Positions 1 to 7,327 of a stretch of 8,089 nt of DNA are shown one piece after another. Source of the DNA: Planctomycetaceae bacterium (lineage in GTDB: Bacteria > Planctomycetota > Planctomycetia > Pirellulales > Pirellulaceae); the NCBI GenBank assembly GCA_003455945.1, contig DMPQ01000070.1, positions 4,200 to 12,288 on the forward strand, written 5' to 3'. The notes beneath the pieces were generated by a model. That model was not told the DNA's origin. It saw nothing but the letters and a program-made list of their open reading frames with translations, and made no database searches. The translations under genes and the position numbers were made by a program. The stretch's first letter is position 1, and every line of letters begins with the position of its first letter.

Positions 1-682
1 CCCGCAACGCCGCCGCGACTCCGACCGCTCCCGAACCGCAGCCGAGATCGAGCACGCGCGCCCCCGGCTCGACCTCCATCGCCTCGATCAGACAACGCGC
101 TCCCGGATCGATCCGCCGATGCGAAAAGACGCCGGGGCGGGTTCGCAACTCGATCAGTCGCTCGCCGTCCCGGAAGATCGTCTCGGCCGAAAAGTCGCGT
201 GAGCGGGGGAGGGGATCGGGACGGGTCATCCGGTAACGGACTCCGTCGGCGGACGGGGCGATCGAGACGTGCGGGGACCAGCGTCGCAGTTCGTCCCGCA
301 GCCATCGATCGTTCGGGTTGTCGGTCGCCATCCGCAACTGACCGCCCGGAACCAACCGCTCGAACGCCTGAAGGATCAGCTCGCGAGTCAGTTCGCCGTC
401 GCCGTCGAATCGGGTCGGCATCACGATCCGATCGTACGGTCCGGCCGGAAGATCGACGTCGCAGCAGACGTTGACGTTGCTCAGCGGTGTCAGGCGTTCG
501 GTCGCGCGCGCCGCCGCATAGGCGTCCCAGACGGCACAGTCGATCTTCGCCTGCGGTTCCGCCTCGGCGATCGTCGCCGCGAGATCTCCCCATCCCAACG
601 TCGTCACGAGCAGCCGCGCAGCGCCGCATGGGTCGTACGCTTCGGCTAACAGTCGTTCCGCGACGCGCCGCTCTCCCTTCAT
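1..682 (-). CDS. RsmC/RlmG-like class I SAM-dependent methyltransferase (3' end beyond window)
   Basis: Partial gene: 227 residues are visible and the C-terminal part lies beyond base 1. The S-adenosylmethionine-binding motif I, DLGCGSGAV, is at residues 212-220, just before the window edge. The preceding 200 residues fit the N-terminal half of the RsmC/RlmG family, which is a degenerate methyltransferase-like domain. Within it are YDRIVMPTRFD (83-93), a post-strand segment FERLVPGGQL (107-116), and RPGVFSHRRIDPGARCLIE (182-200), which resembles the LPGVFS...LD.GS linker that precedes the catalytic domain in RsmC. Family members methylate guanine N2 in ribosomal RNA in the cytoplasm. The catalytic NPP-type motif is not in the window, so the substrate (16S, 23S or other) is inferred only. 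The start at 682 is fixed by AGGAG eight bases upstream. It is transcribed divergently from the small gene at 874 and has no evident link with the sugar genes. Confidence 0.86.
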   Translation of the reverse strand, partial: MKGERRVAERLLAEAYDPCGAARLLVTTLGWGDLAATIAEAEPQAKIDCAVWDAYAAARATERLTPLSNVNVCCDVDLPAGPYDRIVMPTRFDGDGELTRELILQAFERLVPGGQLRMATDNPNDRWLRDELRRWSPHVSIAPSADGVRYRMTRPDPLPRSRDFSAETIFRDGERLIELRTRPGVFSHRRIDPGARCLIEAMEVEPGARVLDLGCGSGAVGVAAALR

Positions 683-690
683 CCGTTCGT

Positions 691-695
691 CTCCT
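691..695 (-). promoter_or_regulatory. Ribosome binding site of the methyltransferase gene
   Basis: The minus strand reads AGGAG here, eight bases before the ATG at 682. It selects that ATG as the start. Confidence 0.7.
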
Positions 696-807
696 GCCGA
701 CTCGTCCGATCGCGCCGATTCGTCAGCCGGCCGGAGGCGACGTTCGGATCGTGTCGACCGAGACCGCGATCGTCGCTGCCGGTCGAGGTCGAATTGCGTC
801 GGACGGT

Positions 808-836
808 TTGCTTCCCGAGGGAAGTCGTTCTACGGT
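808..836 (+). promoter_or_regulatory. Weak promoter candidate with an embedded inverted repeat
   Basis: TTGCTT (808-813) and TACGGT (831-836) are 17 bases apart, each matching three of six sigma70 consensus positions. Between and partly over the -35 box lies a perfect 6-bp inverted repeat, CTTCCC-GA-GGGAAG (811-824). The location, about 40 bases upstream of the small gene at 874, suits a promoter with an operator. The box matches are poor and the palindrome is short, so chance is a real alternative. Confidence 0.2.
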
Positions 837-861
837 TGTCCGGCCTTGGAATGCGTCGCAT

Positions 862-865
862 GGAG
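862..865 (+). promoter_or_regulatory. Ribosome binding site of the small 87-aa gene
   Basis: GGAG eight bases before the ATG at 874. It distinguishes this start from in-frame codons further upstream, where the predicted protein turns into arginine-rich, non-coding-looking sequence. Confidence 0.6.
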
Positions 866-873
866 ACGGACCC

Positions 874-1137
874 ATGTCGGAACAGGATCACGAATCGTTG
901 CCGTTCCCCGATCGTCGCCGTGCGGCGGCGTTCCCGGGGGAGGGCTCGGTCGAGCGACGTCAGTTCGGCAACAGTCTTGCGCATCTCTCTCCGGGAGCTC
1001 GCGAACTCGGCTCGGCCATCGATCGCTACAAGCTCGAGAACCGCCGCCGATTCGTCACCTACGAAGAGATGTACGAGATCATCACCAAGCTCGGCTACGC
1101 CAAGACCGAACCGAGTCCCGTCCAGAAGCAGGCCTGA
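874..1137 (+). CDS. Small conserved hypothetical protein (87 aa), planctomycete type
   Basis: Function unknown. The protein has 87 residues and no signal peptide or membrane segment. The N-terminal 40 residues are polar and low in order (acidic start, RRR run, then RRQFGNSLAHLSPGARELG). The C-terminal 40 residues look like a compact helical unit: GSAIDRYKLENRRRFVTYEEMYEIITKLGYAK, which spans residues 49-80 and is split here as GSAIDRYKLE, NRRRFVTYEE, MYEIITKLGYAK. From memory, small planctomycete proteins share this 'IDRYK...RRRF.TYEEM...I..LGY.K' pattern. I cannot run a search to confirm that. The basic RRRF stretch followed by an amphipathic helix could bind nucleic acid or a partner protein, but this is only a guess. 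A GGAG site supports the start, and a strong hairpin terminator follows 23 bases after the stop, so the gene is probably monocistronic. It is divergent from the methyltransferase. Confidence 0.8.
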   Translation: MSEQDHESLPFPDRRRAAAFPGEGSVERRQFGNSLAHLSPGARELGSAIDRYKLENRRRFVTYEEMYEIITKLGYAKTEPSPVQKQA

Positions 1138-1160
1138 CGCTCGGCATATACTGCTTCGGG

Positions 1161-1209
1161 AACGACGACGCCCGGCCGAACGCGTTCGGTCGGGCGTCGT
1201 CGTTTCTTG
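1161..1209 (+). terminator. Strong hairpin, intrinsic-terminator-like, between convergent genes
   Basis: Arms 1161-1181 and 1184-1204 pair over 21 base pairs with a single G-T wobble. The apex sequence is AACGCGTT, so a realistic loop is the four bases CGCG. On the plus strand the stem runs into a T-rich tail (TTTCTT, 1203-1208), as expected of an intrinsic terminator for the small gene that stops at 1137. On the minus strand the hairpin is followed only by TTCCC. It may therefore also stop the operon ending at 1233, but less well on the usual criteria. It lies in the 95-base gap between the two convergent stop codons. Confidence 0.8.
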
Positions 1210-1232
1210 TCGCGAGCGAATCTCGGATCCGC

Positions 1233-2369
<1,137 letters not shown>

Positions 2370-2385
2370 CGAAGTTCTCTCGGGT

Positions 2386-2407
2386 AAGCGATTCGGAAGC
2401 GATTCGT
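2386..2407. repeat. Tandem direct repeat, two 11-bp units
   Basis: AAGCGATTCG occurs at 2386-2395 and again at 2397-2406, one base apart, giving a period of 11 bases. It sits in the short gap between the TIM-barrel gene and the downstream dehydrogenase gene, 17 bases upstream of the latter's start. A period near one helical turn is compatible with a protein site or an mRNA element, but two copies could be chance. Confidence 0.6.
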
Positions 2408-2444
2408 GATGCGGGCACTCGCGCCGTCAGGAAGGATCGATGCC

Positions 2445-3479
2445 TCAGGCGTTCCAGCCGTGAGCGTCGCGCACCTGGAGCATGACGCGCAGGATCGTGT
2501 TCCACGTCTCCTGCCGCTCGAGCATCGCGTTGGGGAACATGCAGCCGTCCCAGCAGATGTGGCGAATGCCGCGCTGCGCCGCATCCTTCAGCCAGTAGCC
2601 CGACGCAGCGACGATGTCGAGCTTGCCGTTCGGATCGTCCGCCGGACAATGGCGACCGGTCTTGTCGTGACTGCCGGTCCCATGCACCGTTCCGTCGTTC
2701 TGCGCCACGTGGAAGTCGATCGTCCAGGGGCGCAGCGAGTCGGTCATCCGGGTGTAGGCGGCGGCGAAGGCGGCCGCATCGTAGCCCGGCTGCAGCAAGC
2801 GATGCTCCTCGGCGTTGTAGCCGAGCAGATACAGATAGGTATGAGCCAGATCGGCCTGGAAGCCGACCGTCTCGGGCATGCCGACCGCTTCGAGCAGATC
2901 GAGCATGTTGCGCCACGAGTGCATGCCGGCCCAGCAGATCTCTCCCTCGGCCGCCAACCGCTCGCCGTGCGCCGCCGCGACCTTGGCCGCCTCGCGGAAC
3001 GTCTCGGCGATCTTCTTCGTGTTCCCGCTCGGATCGGCCGTCCAGTCGTGAGGCCCGGTGGCCGAATCGATCCGGATGACGCCGTATTCGCGGACGCCGT
3101 GCTTCCGCAGGACGGCGCCTATCCGACACGCCTTCTCGACCGCCAGCACGAACTTCTTCCGATCCTCGGCCGATCCCATCGCCGACGCTCCGACCGTTCC
3201 GGGCCAGACCGGCGCGACGAGCGACCCGACCTTCAGACCGCGAGCCGCGATCTTGTCGGCCATCGCCAGCAGATCGGCGTCGCTCGCATCCGGATCGGTG
3301 TGCGGATGGAACAGGAACAGGTCGACGCCGTCGAACCGCTTGCCGTCCACTTCGGCCGCCGCGGTCAGATCGAGCATCCGATCGAGACTGATCGGCGGAT
3401 GGTCGGTCCCGTCTTCCTTGCCGACCAGACCGGGCCACATCGCATTGTGCAGCTTCGGGTACGTGCTCGCTGGGCTCAT
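2445..3479 (-). CDS. Sugar phosphate isomerase/epimerase-like TIM-barrel protein (344 aa)
   Basis: Complete, 344 residues. Xylose-isomerase-like TIM barrel (AP endonuclease 2 superfamily). These are cytoplasmic, divalent-metal enzymes that isomerise or epimerise sugars, or dehydrate keto-inositols as IolE does. Strand ends place the likely metal ligands in the usual order: a glutamate in [14 protein letters not shown] (E178 or E180), aspartate D210 in [10 protein letters not shown], histidine H257 in [11 protein letters not shown], and D311 in HICWDGCMF. The fourth ligand is normally glutamate, so an aspartate there is unusual. The protein is longer than the common 260-290 residue members, partly because of an insertion with two histidines after H257 ([15 protein letters not shown], 263-277). 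An AGGAG site nine bases upstream supports the start. It is the middle gene of the operon, with gaps of about 75 bases on each side, between the cupin protein and the dehydrogenase. Its sequence shows no close similarity to the second TIM barrel at 6501-7325. Confidence 0.92.
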   Translation of the reverse strand: MSPASTYPKLHNAMWPGLVGKEDGTDHPPISLDRMLDLTAAAEVDGKRFDGVDLFLFHPHTDPDASDADLLAMADKIAARGLKVGSLVAPVWPGTVGASAMGSAEDRKKFVLAVEKACRIGAVLRKHGVREYGVIRIDSATGPHDWTADPSGNTKKIAETFREAAKVAAAHGERLAAEGEICWAGMHSWRNMLDLLEAVGMPETVGFQADLAHTYLYLLGYNAEEHRLLQPGYDAAAFAAAYTRMTDSLRPWTIDFHVAQNDGTVHGTGSHDKTGRHCPADDPNGKLDIVAASGYWLKDAAQRGIRHICWDGCMFPNAMLERQETWNTILRVMLQVRDAHGWNA

Positions 3480-3553
3480 CCGGCGGGACTCCTGTCACGA
3501 AGTAAGGGCGACCACGGCGGGGCCGCTCGAGGCGGAAACGTGGGGAAGGGGGC

Positions 3554-4804
3554 TCAGGCGTTGCGGTACGAACCGACTTCGGGGACCGAGTCGAACGTGT
3601 CGGGACCGAAGTAGCGCAAACCGACGAGCGGCTCGGCGCCGTCGTTGACCACTTCGATGCCGCGACGAGCCGCGTCGTACGAGATGAACACCTCGTCCTC
3701 GGTCGTCTGCCCGAAGCGGATCAGCGTCGGGGTCTGGAGCGCGAGCTTGCCGATTCGCCCCTTCCCCTGGACCGTGATCCATCCGCTCGCCCCCGGGTCC
3801 TTCAGCGTGCAGCGGGCTCCCGGCTGGAGCGTCAGTTCCTTGGCCGTGAAGAGCTGCTGACCGTCGACTCGACCGTAGACGATCCACTTGTCGACCCAAC
3901 CGTCGCCGCTGTTCGCCACGATCGGCTCCAGGAAGTTGGACTCCTTGAAGTTCGGATCGACGTTCTTGTCCCAGACGAGCTGACCGACGATGAAGTCGAG
4001 GTCCTGGTGGCGCTCGGCCGGCATGTCCTTGACCAGCAGCGACCAGGGAACGACTCGCCCTTCGACCAGCGACTGGTACATCCCGAAGACGTCGCTTCCC
4101 CACTGCGGCTCGTACGTGCAGAGCGAACCGGGCGCATGCAGGACACCGGGAGGAATGAGCCAGCCGGTACCGCGCTGCAGACGATACGCCTTGCTCAGAT
4201 CGAGGATCCCGTTGTCGCCGCGACTCCAGTTCTCGAGACAGCGGCGGACATCCTCGCGAGTCGTCCCGGGCTCGAGCCCCATGAACGTGTACGGGAAATG
4301 GTTGTCGCAGTTGTTGTACTGAGCCGGGAAGTAGTAGCTCTCGGGCTTCCCTTCCTGACCGACCAGTTTCGCATCCTCGAAGGTCTGATGCATGTGGTGC
4401 GGGATCGGCCCCATGTTGTCGAAGAACTTCGAATAGACCGGCCAGCGTCCGTACTTCGACCACATGCCGCCGCCGATCAGCTTCGCTCCCGCTTCGGCGA
4501 CCGCATCCTTCAGCTGGAACTGCTGCCCCTCGAACAGACAGAAGCTCTGACCTTCGTGCCAGACGCGGCCGTCGTTCGCGGCATCGGTCGTGCTCGCGAA
4601 CCACCGCTCGTCGATCCCGCCACGATGACCGCCGTAGGCGTACCAGTCGTCGGGATGCAGACGGATCCGCTTGCCCGGATGCAGAAAGCTGCGCGGCACC
4701 CAGGTCGGCGTCAGTCGCAACAGTCCCTCTCCGGCATCGAGCGCTCGGGAGAGGATCGAGGCGACGTTATCGCGAGTCACGACATTCGAGACGGCTTGGG
4801 ACAT
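3554..4804 (-). CDS. Phosphomannose-isomerase-like cupin protein (putative sugar isomerase)
   Basis: Complete, 416 residues. No specific family name is certain, but the layout fits a type I mannose-6-phosphate isomerase (ManA) fold: two beta-rich cupin-like halves and a metal site in the first. MGPIPHHMHQ (131-140) matches the position of the QxH zinc motif. GKPESYYF (152-159) contains the KPE triplet, whose glutamate (E155) is a zinc ligand in ManA. GWLIPPGVLHAPGS (214-227) matches the GELHAY-type segment with the last histidine ligand (H223). LEPGTTREDVRRCLENW (177-193) resembles the ManA region after KPE. The expected activity is aldose/ketose isomerisation in the cytoplasm, but the substrate is unknown and phosphate need not be present. 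It is the first gene of the operon, with a GAGGT site six bases before the ATG and a long untranslated leader upstream. KduI/IolB-type isomerases are an alternative, less likely because of the KPE motif. Confidence 0.88.
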   Translation of the reverse strand: MSQAVSNVVTRDNVASILSRALDAGEGLLRLTPTWVPRSFLHPGKRIRLHPDDWYAYGGHRGGIDERWFASTTDAANDGRVWHEGQSFCLFEGQQFQLKDAVAEAGAKLIGGGMWSKYGRWPVYSKFFDNMGPIPHHMHQTFEDAKLVGQEGKPESYYFPAQYNNCDNHFPYTFMGLEPGTTREDVRRCLENWSRGDNGILDLSKAYRLQRGTGWLIPPGVLHAPGSLCTYEPQWGSDVFGMYQSLVEGRVVPWSLLVKDMPAERHQDLDFIVGQLVWDKNVDPNFKESNFLEPIVANSGDGWVDKWIVYGRVDGQQLFTAKELTLQPGARCTLKDPGASGWITVQGKGRIGKLALQTPTLIRFGQTTEDEVFISYDAARRGIEVVNDGAEPLVGLRYFGPDTFDSVPEVGSYRNA

Positions 4805-4810
4805 CGATGT

Positions 4811-4815
4811 ACCTC
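4811..4815 (-). promoter_or_regulatory. Ribosome binding site of the cupin gene
   Basis: GAGGT on the minus strand, six bases before the ATG at 4804. This is the best-spaced site of the operon and fixes the start. Confidence 0.7.
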
Positions 4816-5093
4816 AGTGAACCAGGAGCCTGCGGCGCGAGGAGCGGACGAGGCTGCGGAACGGGCGAGCGACGACGGCGAGCGACCGTTCGATCCGGAA
4901 TCGACGGGGCAGACGCCGGCAGGGGTTGGTGAGTCCGACGAAAACGGACGGTGCGAGGTCGAGCGGGCGATCGTCGCCGCGCCGAACGACCCGGACCGGC
5001 TTCGACCCTATCGGAGCGACGACGCGGAACGCACGCCGTCCGACTCCGGCAGGTCGCCTTGCGTCCCGATCAGGGCCCGTCTTCGGAGCGGAT

Positions 5094-5122
5094 GTTTTAT
5101 TCGTTTCGACTGCGGCGGACAA
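5094..5122 (-). promoter_or_regulatory. Candidate sigma70-type promoter of the cupin/isomerase/dehydrogenase operon
   Basis: Minus strand: TTGTCC (5117-5122) and TAAAAC (5094-5099) are separated by exactly 17 bases, each matching four of six consensus positions. They lie in the most AT-rich spot of the divergent region. The predicted transcription start is near 5087, about 280 bases before the cupin start codon. Inferred from sequence only. Confidence 0.4.
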
Positions 5123-5145
5123 GCAACCGCCGGCCGGAGCCTCGG

Positions 5146-5151
5146 TATACT
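5146..5151 (+). promoter_or_regulatory. Candidate -10 element (TATACT) for the DUF4432 gene
   Basis: TATACT matches five of six positions of the sigma70 -10 consensus, 156 bases before the start at 5308. No -35 box is seen 16-18 bases upstream, so either it is weak, activator-dependent, or used by another sigma factor, or the match is chance. The surrounding CGGTATACTGC resembles the sequence around the other TATACT at 1146. Confidence 0.35.
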
Positions 5152-5307
5152 GCCGGGGTCCGCTCCGCCCCGATCGACGTCGGTAGGGGGCCGAACCTTC
5201 CGCAGCTCGATCGACGGCCTGGCGGCTCCCGAGATCCGCGGTAACGTCGCCGAGCCCCTGATCGCCCCTCCCGCTGCTTCCCGCACTTCGACGGAGACCC
5301 CCGAGTC

Positions 5308-6459
5308 ATGCTCCACGAGTGGACCTTGATCGACGTCGACCAGGATCGCTACGTCGAGGAGTGGAACTACGAGGGCTCGCGTCACGGCTGGCCCGAACTG
5401 GAGATCTCGCTTCGTCGCTTGCGCGGCGGACTGCAGGACGGCGTCGAGCGGATCACGGTGCGCGACGGCGACTTCAGCTTCGACCTGCTGCCGACGCGCG
5501 GCATGAGTCTGCATGCGGCGCGGTTGGGAGACTGGCGGATCGGCTGGCGTTCGCCGATTCGGGGACCAGTCCATCCCCGTTTCGTGCCGCTTTCGGAACC
5601 GACCGGCCTCGGCTGGCTCGACGGCTTCGACGAACTGCTCGTCCGCTGCGGCCTCGAGAGCAACGGCGCTCCCGACTTCGACGAACATCATCGCCTGACC
5701 CATCCGCTCCACGGCCGGATCGGTAATCTGCCGGCGCGCAAGGTGACGGTCGCGGTCGATACCGAAGCTCAGACCGTCTCGATCAGCGGCGTGGTCGACG
5801 AGTGCCGCTTCCATTTCCTGAAGCTGGAGCTGACCGCCACGGTGACGCTGAAGAAGGGAGTCGCCGGCGTGACGATCGACGACTCGATCCTCAATCGCGG
5901 CGCCGGGACCGCCCGCGCTCAGATGCTCTATCACATCAACTTCGGCGAACCGCTGCTCGACGCCGGCGCCCAGCTGATCGCGGCGGCCCAACGAGTCGTT
6001 CCGCGGAATCCCCATGCCGCCCGATCGATCGATCAGTGGGATCGCTACCCGGCTCCGATGCCCGGCAGCGAAGAGCAGGTCTACTTTCTCGACCTGCTGA
6101 CCGACCCGCAGGGCTTCGCCGAAACGATGCTCAAGGACGCGCACGGAACGCGAGCGGCCGTCGTTCGACATCGCCCCGATCAGCTCCCTTGCTTCTCGCA
6201 ATGGAAGGATCCGGGAGCGGTCGAGGACGGCTACGTCACCGGTCTGGAACCGGGGACGAACTTTCCCAACCCGCGGCGCTTCGAAGGAGAGCACGGACGA
6301 GAGCTCGAGATCCCGGCCGGCACCGCTCGGCAACTGCGCGTCGAGCTTCGATTCCTCGACGATGCCGCCTCGATCGCCAAGCAAGAAGCCTCGATCGTCG
6401 CTCGACGGAACGGAGCCCCCGAGCTGCTCGCCGCTCCCGATCCCGACTGGTGCGCCTGA
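5308..6459 (+). CDS. DUF4432 family aldose 1-epimerase-like protein
   Basis: Complete, 383 residues, close to the family's usual length and matching it from end to end. DUF4432 proteins have the galactose-mutarotase (aldose 1-epimerase) beta-sandwich fold and are expected to interconvert anomers of a sugar or act on a related compound in the cytoplasm. Family signatures seen are RRLRGGLQDGVERI (36-49), LPTRGMSLHAA (61-71), GPVHPRFVP (86-94), LGWLDGFDELLVRCGLESNG (101-120), PLHGRIGNLPA (133-143), YHINFGEPLL (208-217) and GLEPGTNFPNPR (312-323). By analogy with mutarotases, H209 and E314 are the likely acid/base pair. GGAG lies 11 bases before the ATG, a slightly long spacing, but the N-terminus agrees with the family. 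The gene stands alone on the plus strand between two minus-strand sugar operons. Its stop is 41 bases from the convergent stop at 6501, with no obvious terminator between. Confidence 0.95.
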   Translation: MLHEWTLIDVDQDRYVEEWNYEGSRHGWPELEISLRRLRGGLQDGVERITVRDGDFSFDLLPTRGMSLHAARLGDWRIGWRSPIRGPVHPRFVPLSEPTGLGWLDGFDELLVRCGLESNGAPDFDEHHRLTHPLHGRIGNLPARKVTVAVDTEAQTVSISGVVDECRFHFLKLELTATVTLKKGVAGVTIDDSILNRGAGTARAQMLYHINFGEPLLDAGAQLIAAAQRVVPRNPHAARSIDQWDRYPAPMPGSEEQVYFLDLLTDPQGFAETMLKDAHGTRAAVVRHRPDQLPCFSQWKDPGAVEDGYVTGLEPGTNFPNPRRFEGEHGRELEIPAGTARQLRVELRFLDDAASIAKQEASIVARRNGAPELLAAPDPDWCA

Positions 6460-6500
6460 GCCGGCCGTTCGATCTTCCCGCCGACTCGCCGTCCGTTTCG

Positions 6501-7325
6501 TCAGCGCGGCTCGCACCGTTTCAGGTACTCGAGACTTCCGCCGGCCAGCGCGTCGGGCCCCGGTTCGTAGTCGAACACCTCGACCGACACCCAGCCGCGA
6601 TAGTCGATCTGTCGGAGCGCCGCGAGAATCGGCTCGAACCCGATCTCGCCCATGCCGGGACCGCGACGATTGGCGTCGTTGGCGTGGAAGTGAACCAGGT
6701 GATCGGCCGAGTCGCGGATGATCTCGGGAATCGGTTTCGACTCGCTCGACATCGCCTTGACGTCCAGGTGCAGCCGACACGCGGGGGACGCGACTCGCTC
6801 GATCAGCTCGATTCCCTGCTCGGCCGTCAGCAGGAAGTTTCCTTCGGCCGGTCCGAGCGGTTCGACGGCGAGCGTCACGCCGAGCGATTCGAGTTCGCGA
6901 CAGGCGGTCCGCAGCACCTGCGCTGCCCGCTCGGCCCCCTGGTCATGCGTCACGCCGGCAGGCAGGTTGCGCTGCTGGGGCGAGCCGAGGACCATCAGCG
7001 TACCACCGAGGTCGCGGCACAATCGTCCCAGGTCGACCAGATAATCGGCGGTCCGTGCACGAGTCGCCGGATCGTCGGACGTCAGATGGAATCCGGTCGT
7101 TCCGGCGAGCAGCCAGTGCAGGCCGACCGTTTCGAGCCCGCAGCGCTCGATCGTCGCCCGCAGCTCGGCGCGACGCGACGAGTCGATCGTTCGGCAATCC
7201 GCGGCGATGGTGAACGGCGCGATCTCGACTCCCGTGTAACCGTAGTGCCGAGCCAGCTCGATCGTCCGCTCGACCGACACGTCACGAAACGTCTCGTTGC
7301 AGATCGCGTATCGGAATCCGCTCAT
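6501..7325 (-). CDS. Sugar phosphate isomerase/epimerase (IolE/IolI/tagatose 3-epimerase-like TIM barrel, 274 aa)
   Basis: Complete, 274 residues, typical length. Xylose-isomerase-like TIM barrel with the full metal-ligand set of the D-tagatose/psicose 3-epimerase and IolE/IolI group: E155 in LAVEPLG, D188 in LHLDVKAM, H214 in VHFHANDANRRGPG, and E249 in VSVEVFDY. GYTGVEIAPF (29-38) is the usual beta-2 strand. GPGMGEIGFEPILAALR (222-238) is the characteristic loop after the histidine. It should epimerise or isomerise a keto-sugar, or act on a keto-inositol, in the cytoplasm. The start is ATG at 7325, two bases after the upstream stop codon, with AAGGAG five bases before it. A GTG at 7331 would give two extra residues but overlaps that ribosome binding site. 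The close spacing implies translational coupling with the dehydrogenase at 7328-8089, its probable pathway partner. Confidence 0.94.
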   Translation of the reverse strand: MSGFRYAICNETFRDVSVERTIELARHYGYTGVEIAPFTIAADCRTIDSSRRAELRATIERCGLETVGLHWLLAGTTGFHLTSDDPATRARTADYLVDLGRLCRDLGGTLMVLGSPQQRNLPAGVTHDQGAERAAQVLRTACRELESLGVTLAVEPLGPAEGNFLLTAEQGIELIERVASPACRLHLDVKAMSSESKPIPEIIRDSADHLVHFHANDANRRGPGMGEIGFEPILAALRQIDYRGWVSVEVFDYEPGPDALAGGSLEYLKRCEPR

Positions 7326-7327
7326 CG

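Larger units (their letters stand above)
4805..5307. other. Divergent intergenic control region, about 500 bases without a convincing gene
   Basis: Open frames cross the stretch, but none has an ATG start with a ribosome binding site, a recognisable domain, or a length that GC-rich sequence would not give by chance. The AT-richest part lies around 5090-5110 and coincides with a candidate minus-strand promoter. A plus-strand TATACT lies at 5146. If both are used, the cupin operon has a leader of about 280 bases and the DUF4432 gene one of about 150 bases. I found no riboswitch or clear terminator hairpin in either leader. Confidence 0.6.

Noticed and set aside
199..649. Overlapping plus-strand open frames opposite the methyltransferase
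   Set aside because: The minus-strand frame carries the DLGCGSG motif and a well-placed ribosome binding site. The plus-strand frames are Arg-rich shadows.
4865..4886. Repeat of GCGAGCGAC in the cupin leader
   Set aside because: Only two imperfectly spaced copies in a low-complexity GC-rich stretch, not distinguishable from chance.
4814..5122. 102-codon minus-strand open frame ending nine bases before the cupin gene
   Set aside because: The operon-like spacing and plausible codon use made it tempting. However, it has no ATG or GTG, starts only at a TTG without a ribosome binding site, overlaps the best promoter candidate, and resembles no known protein.
6460..6500. Possible terminator between the convergent DUF4432 and isomerase genes
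   Set aside because: No stem longer than a few base pairs and no T tract were found in the 41-base gap.
5008..6780. 590-codon minus-strand open frame opposite the DUF4432 gene
   Set aside because: The DUF4432 reading on the other strand matches its family from end to end. This frame shows no domain and also runs into the neighbouring isomerase.
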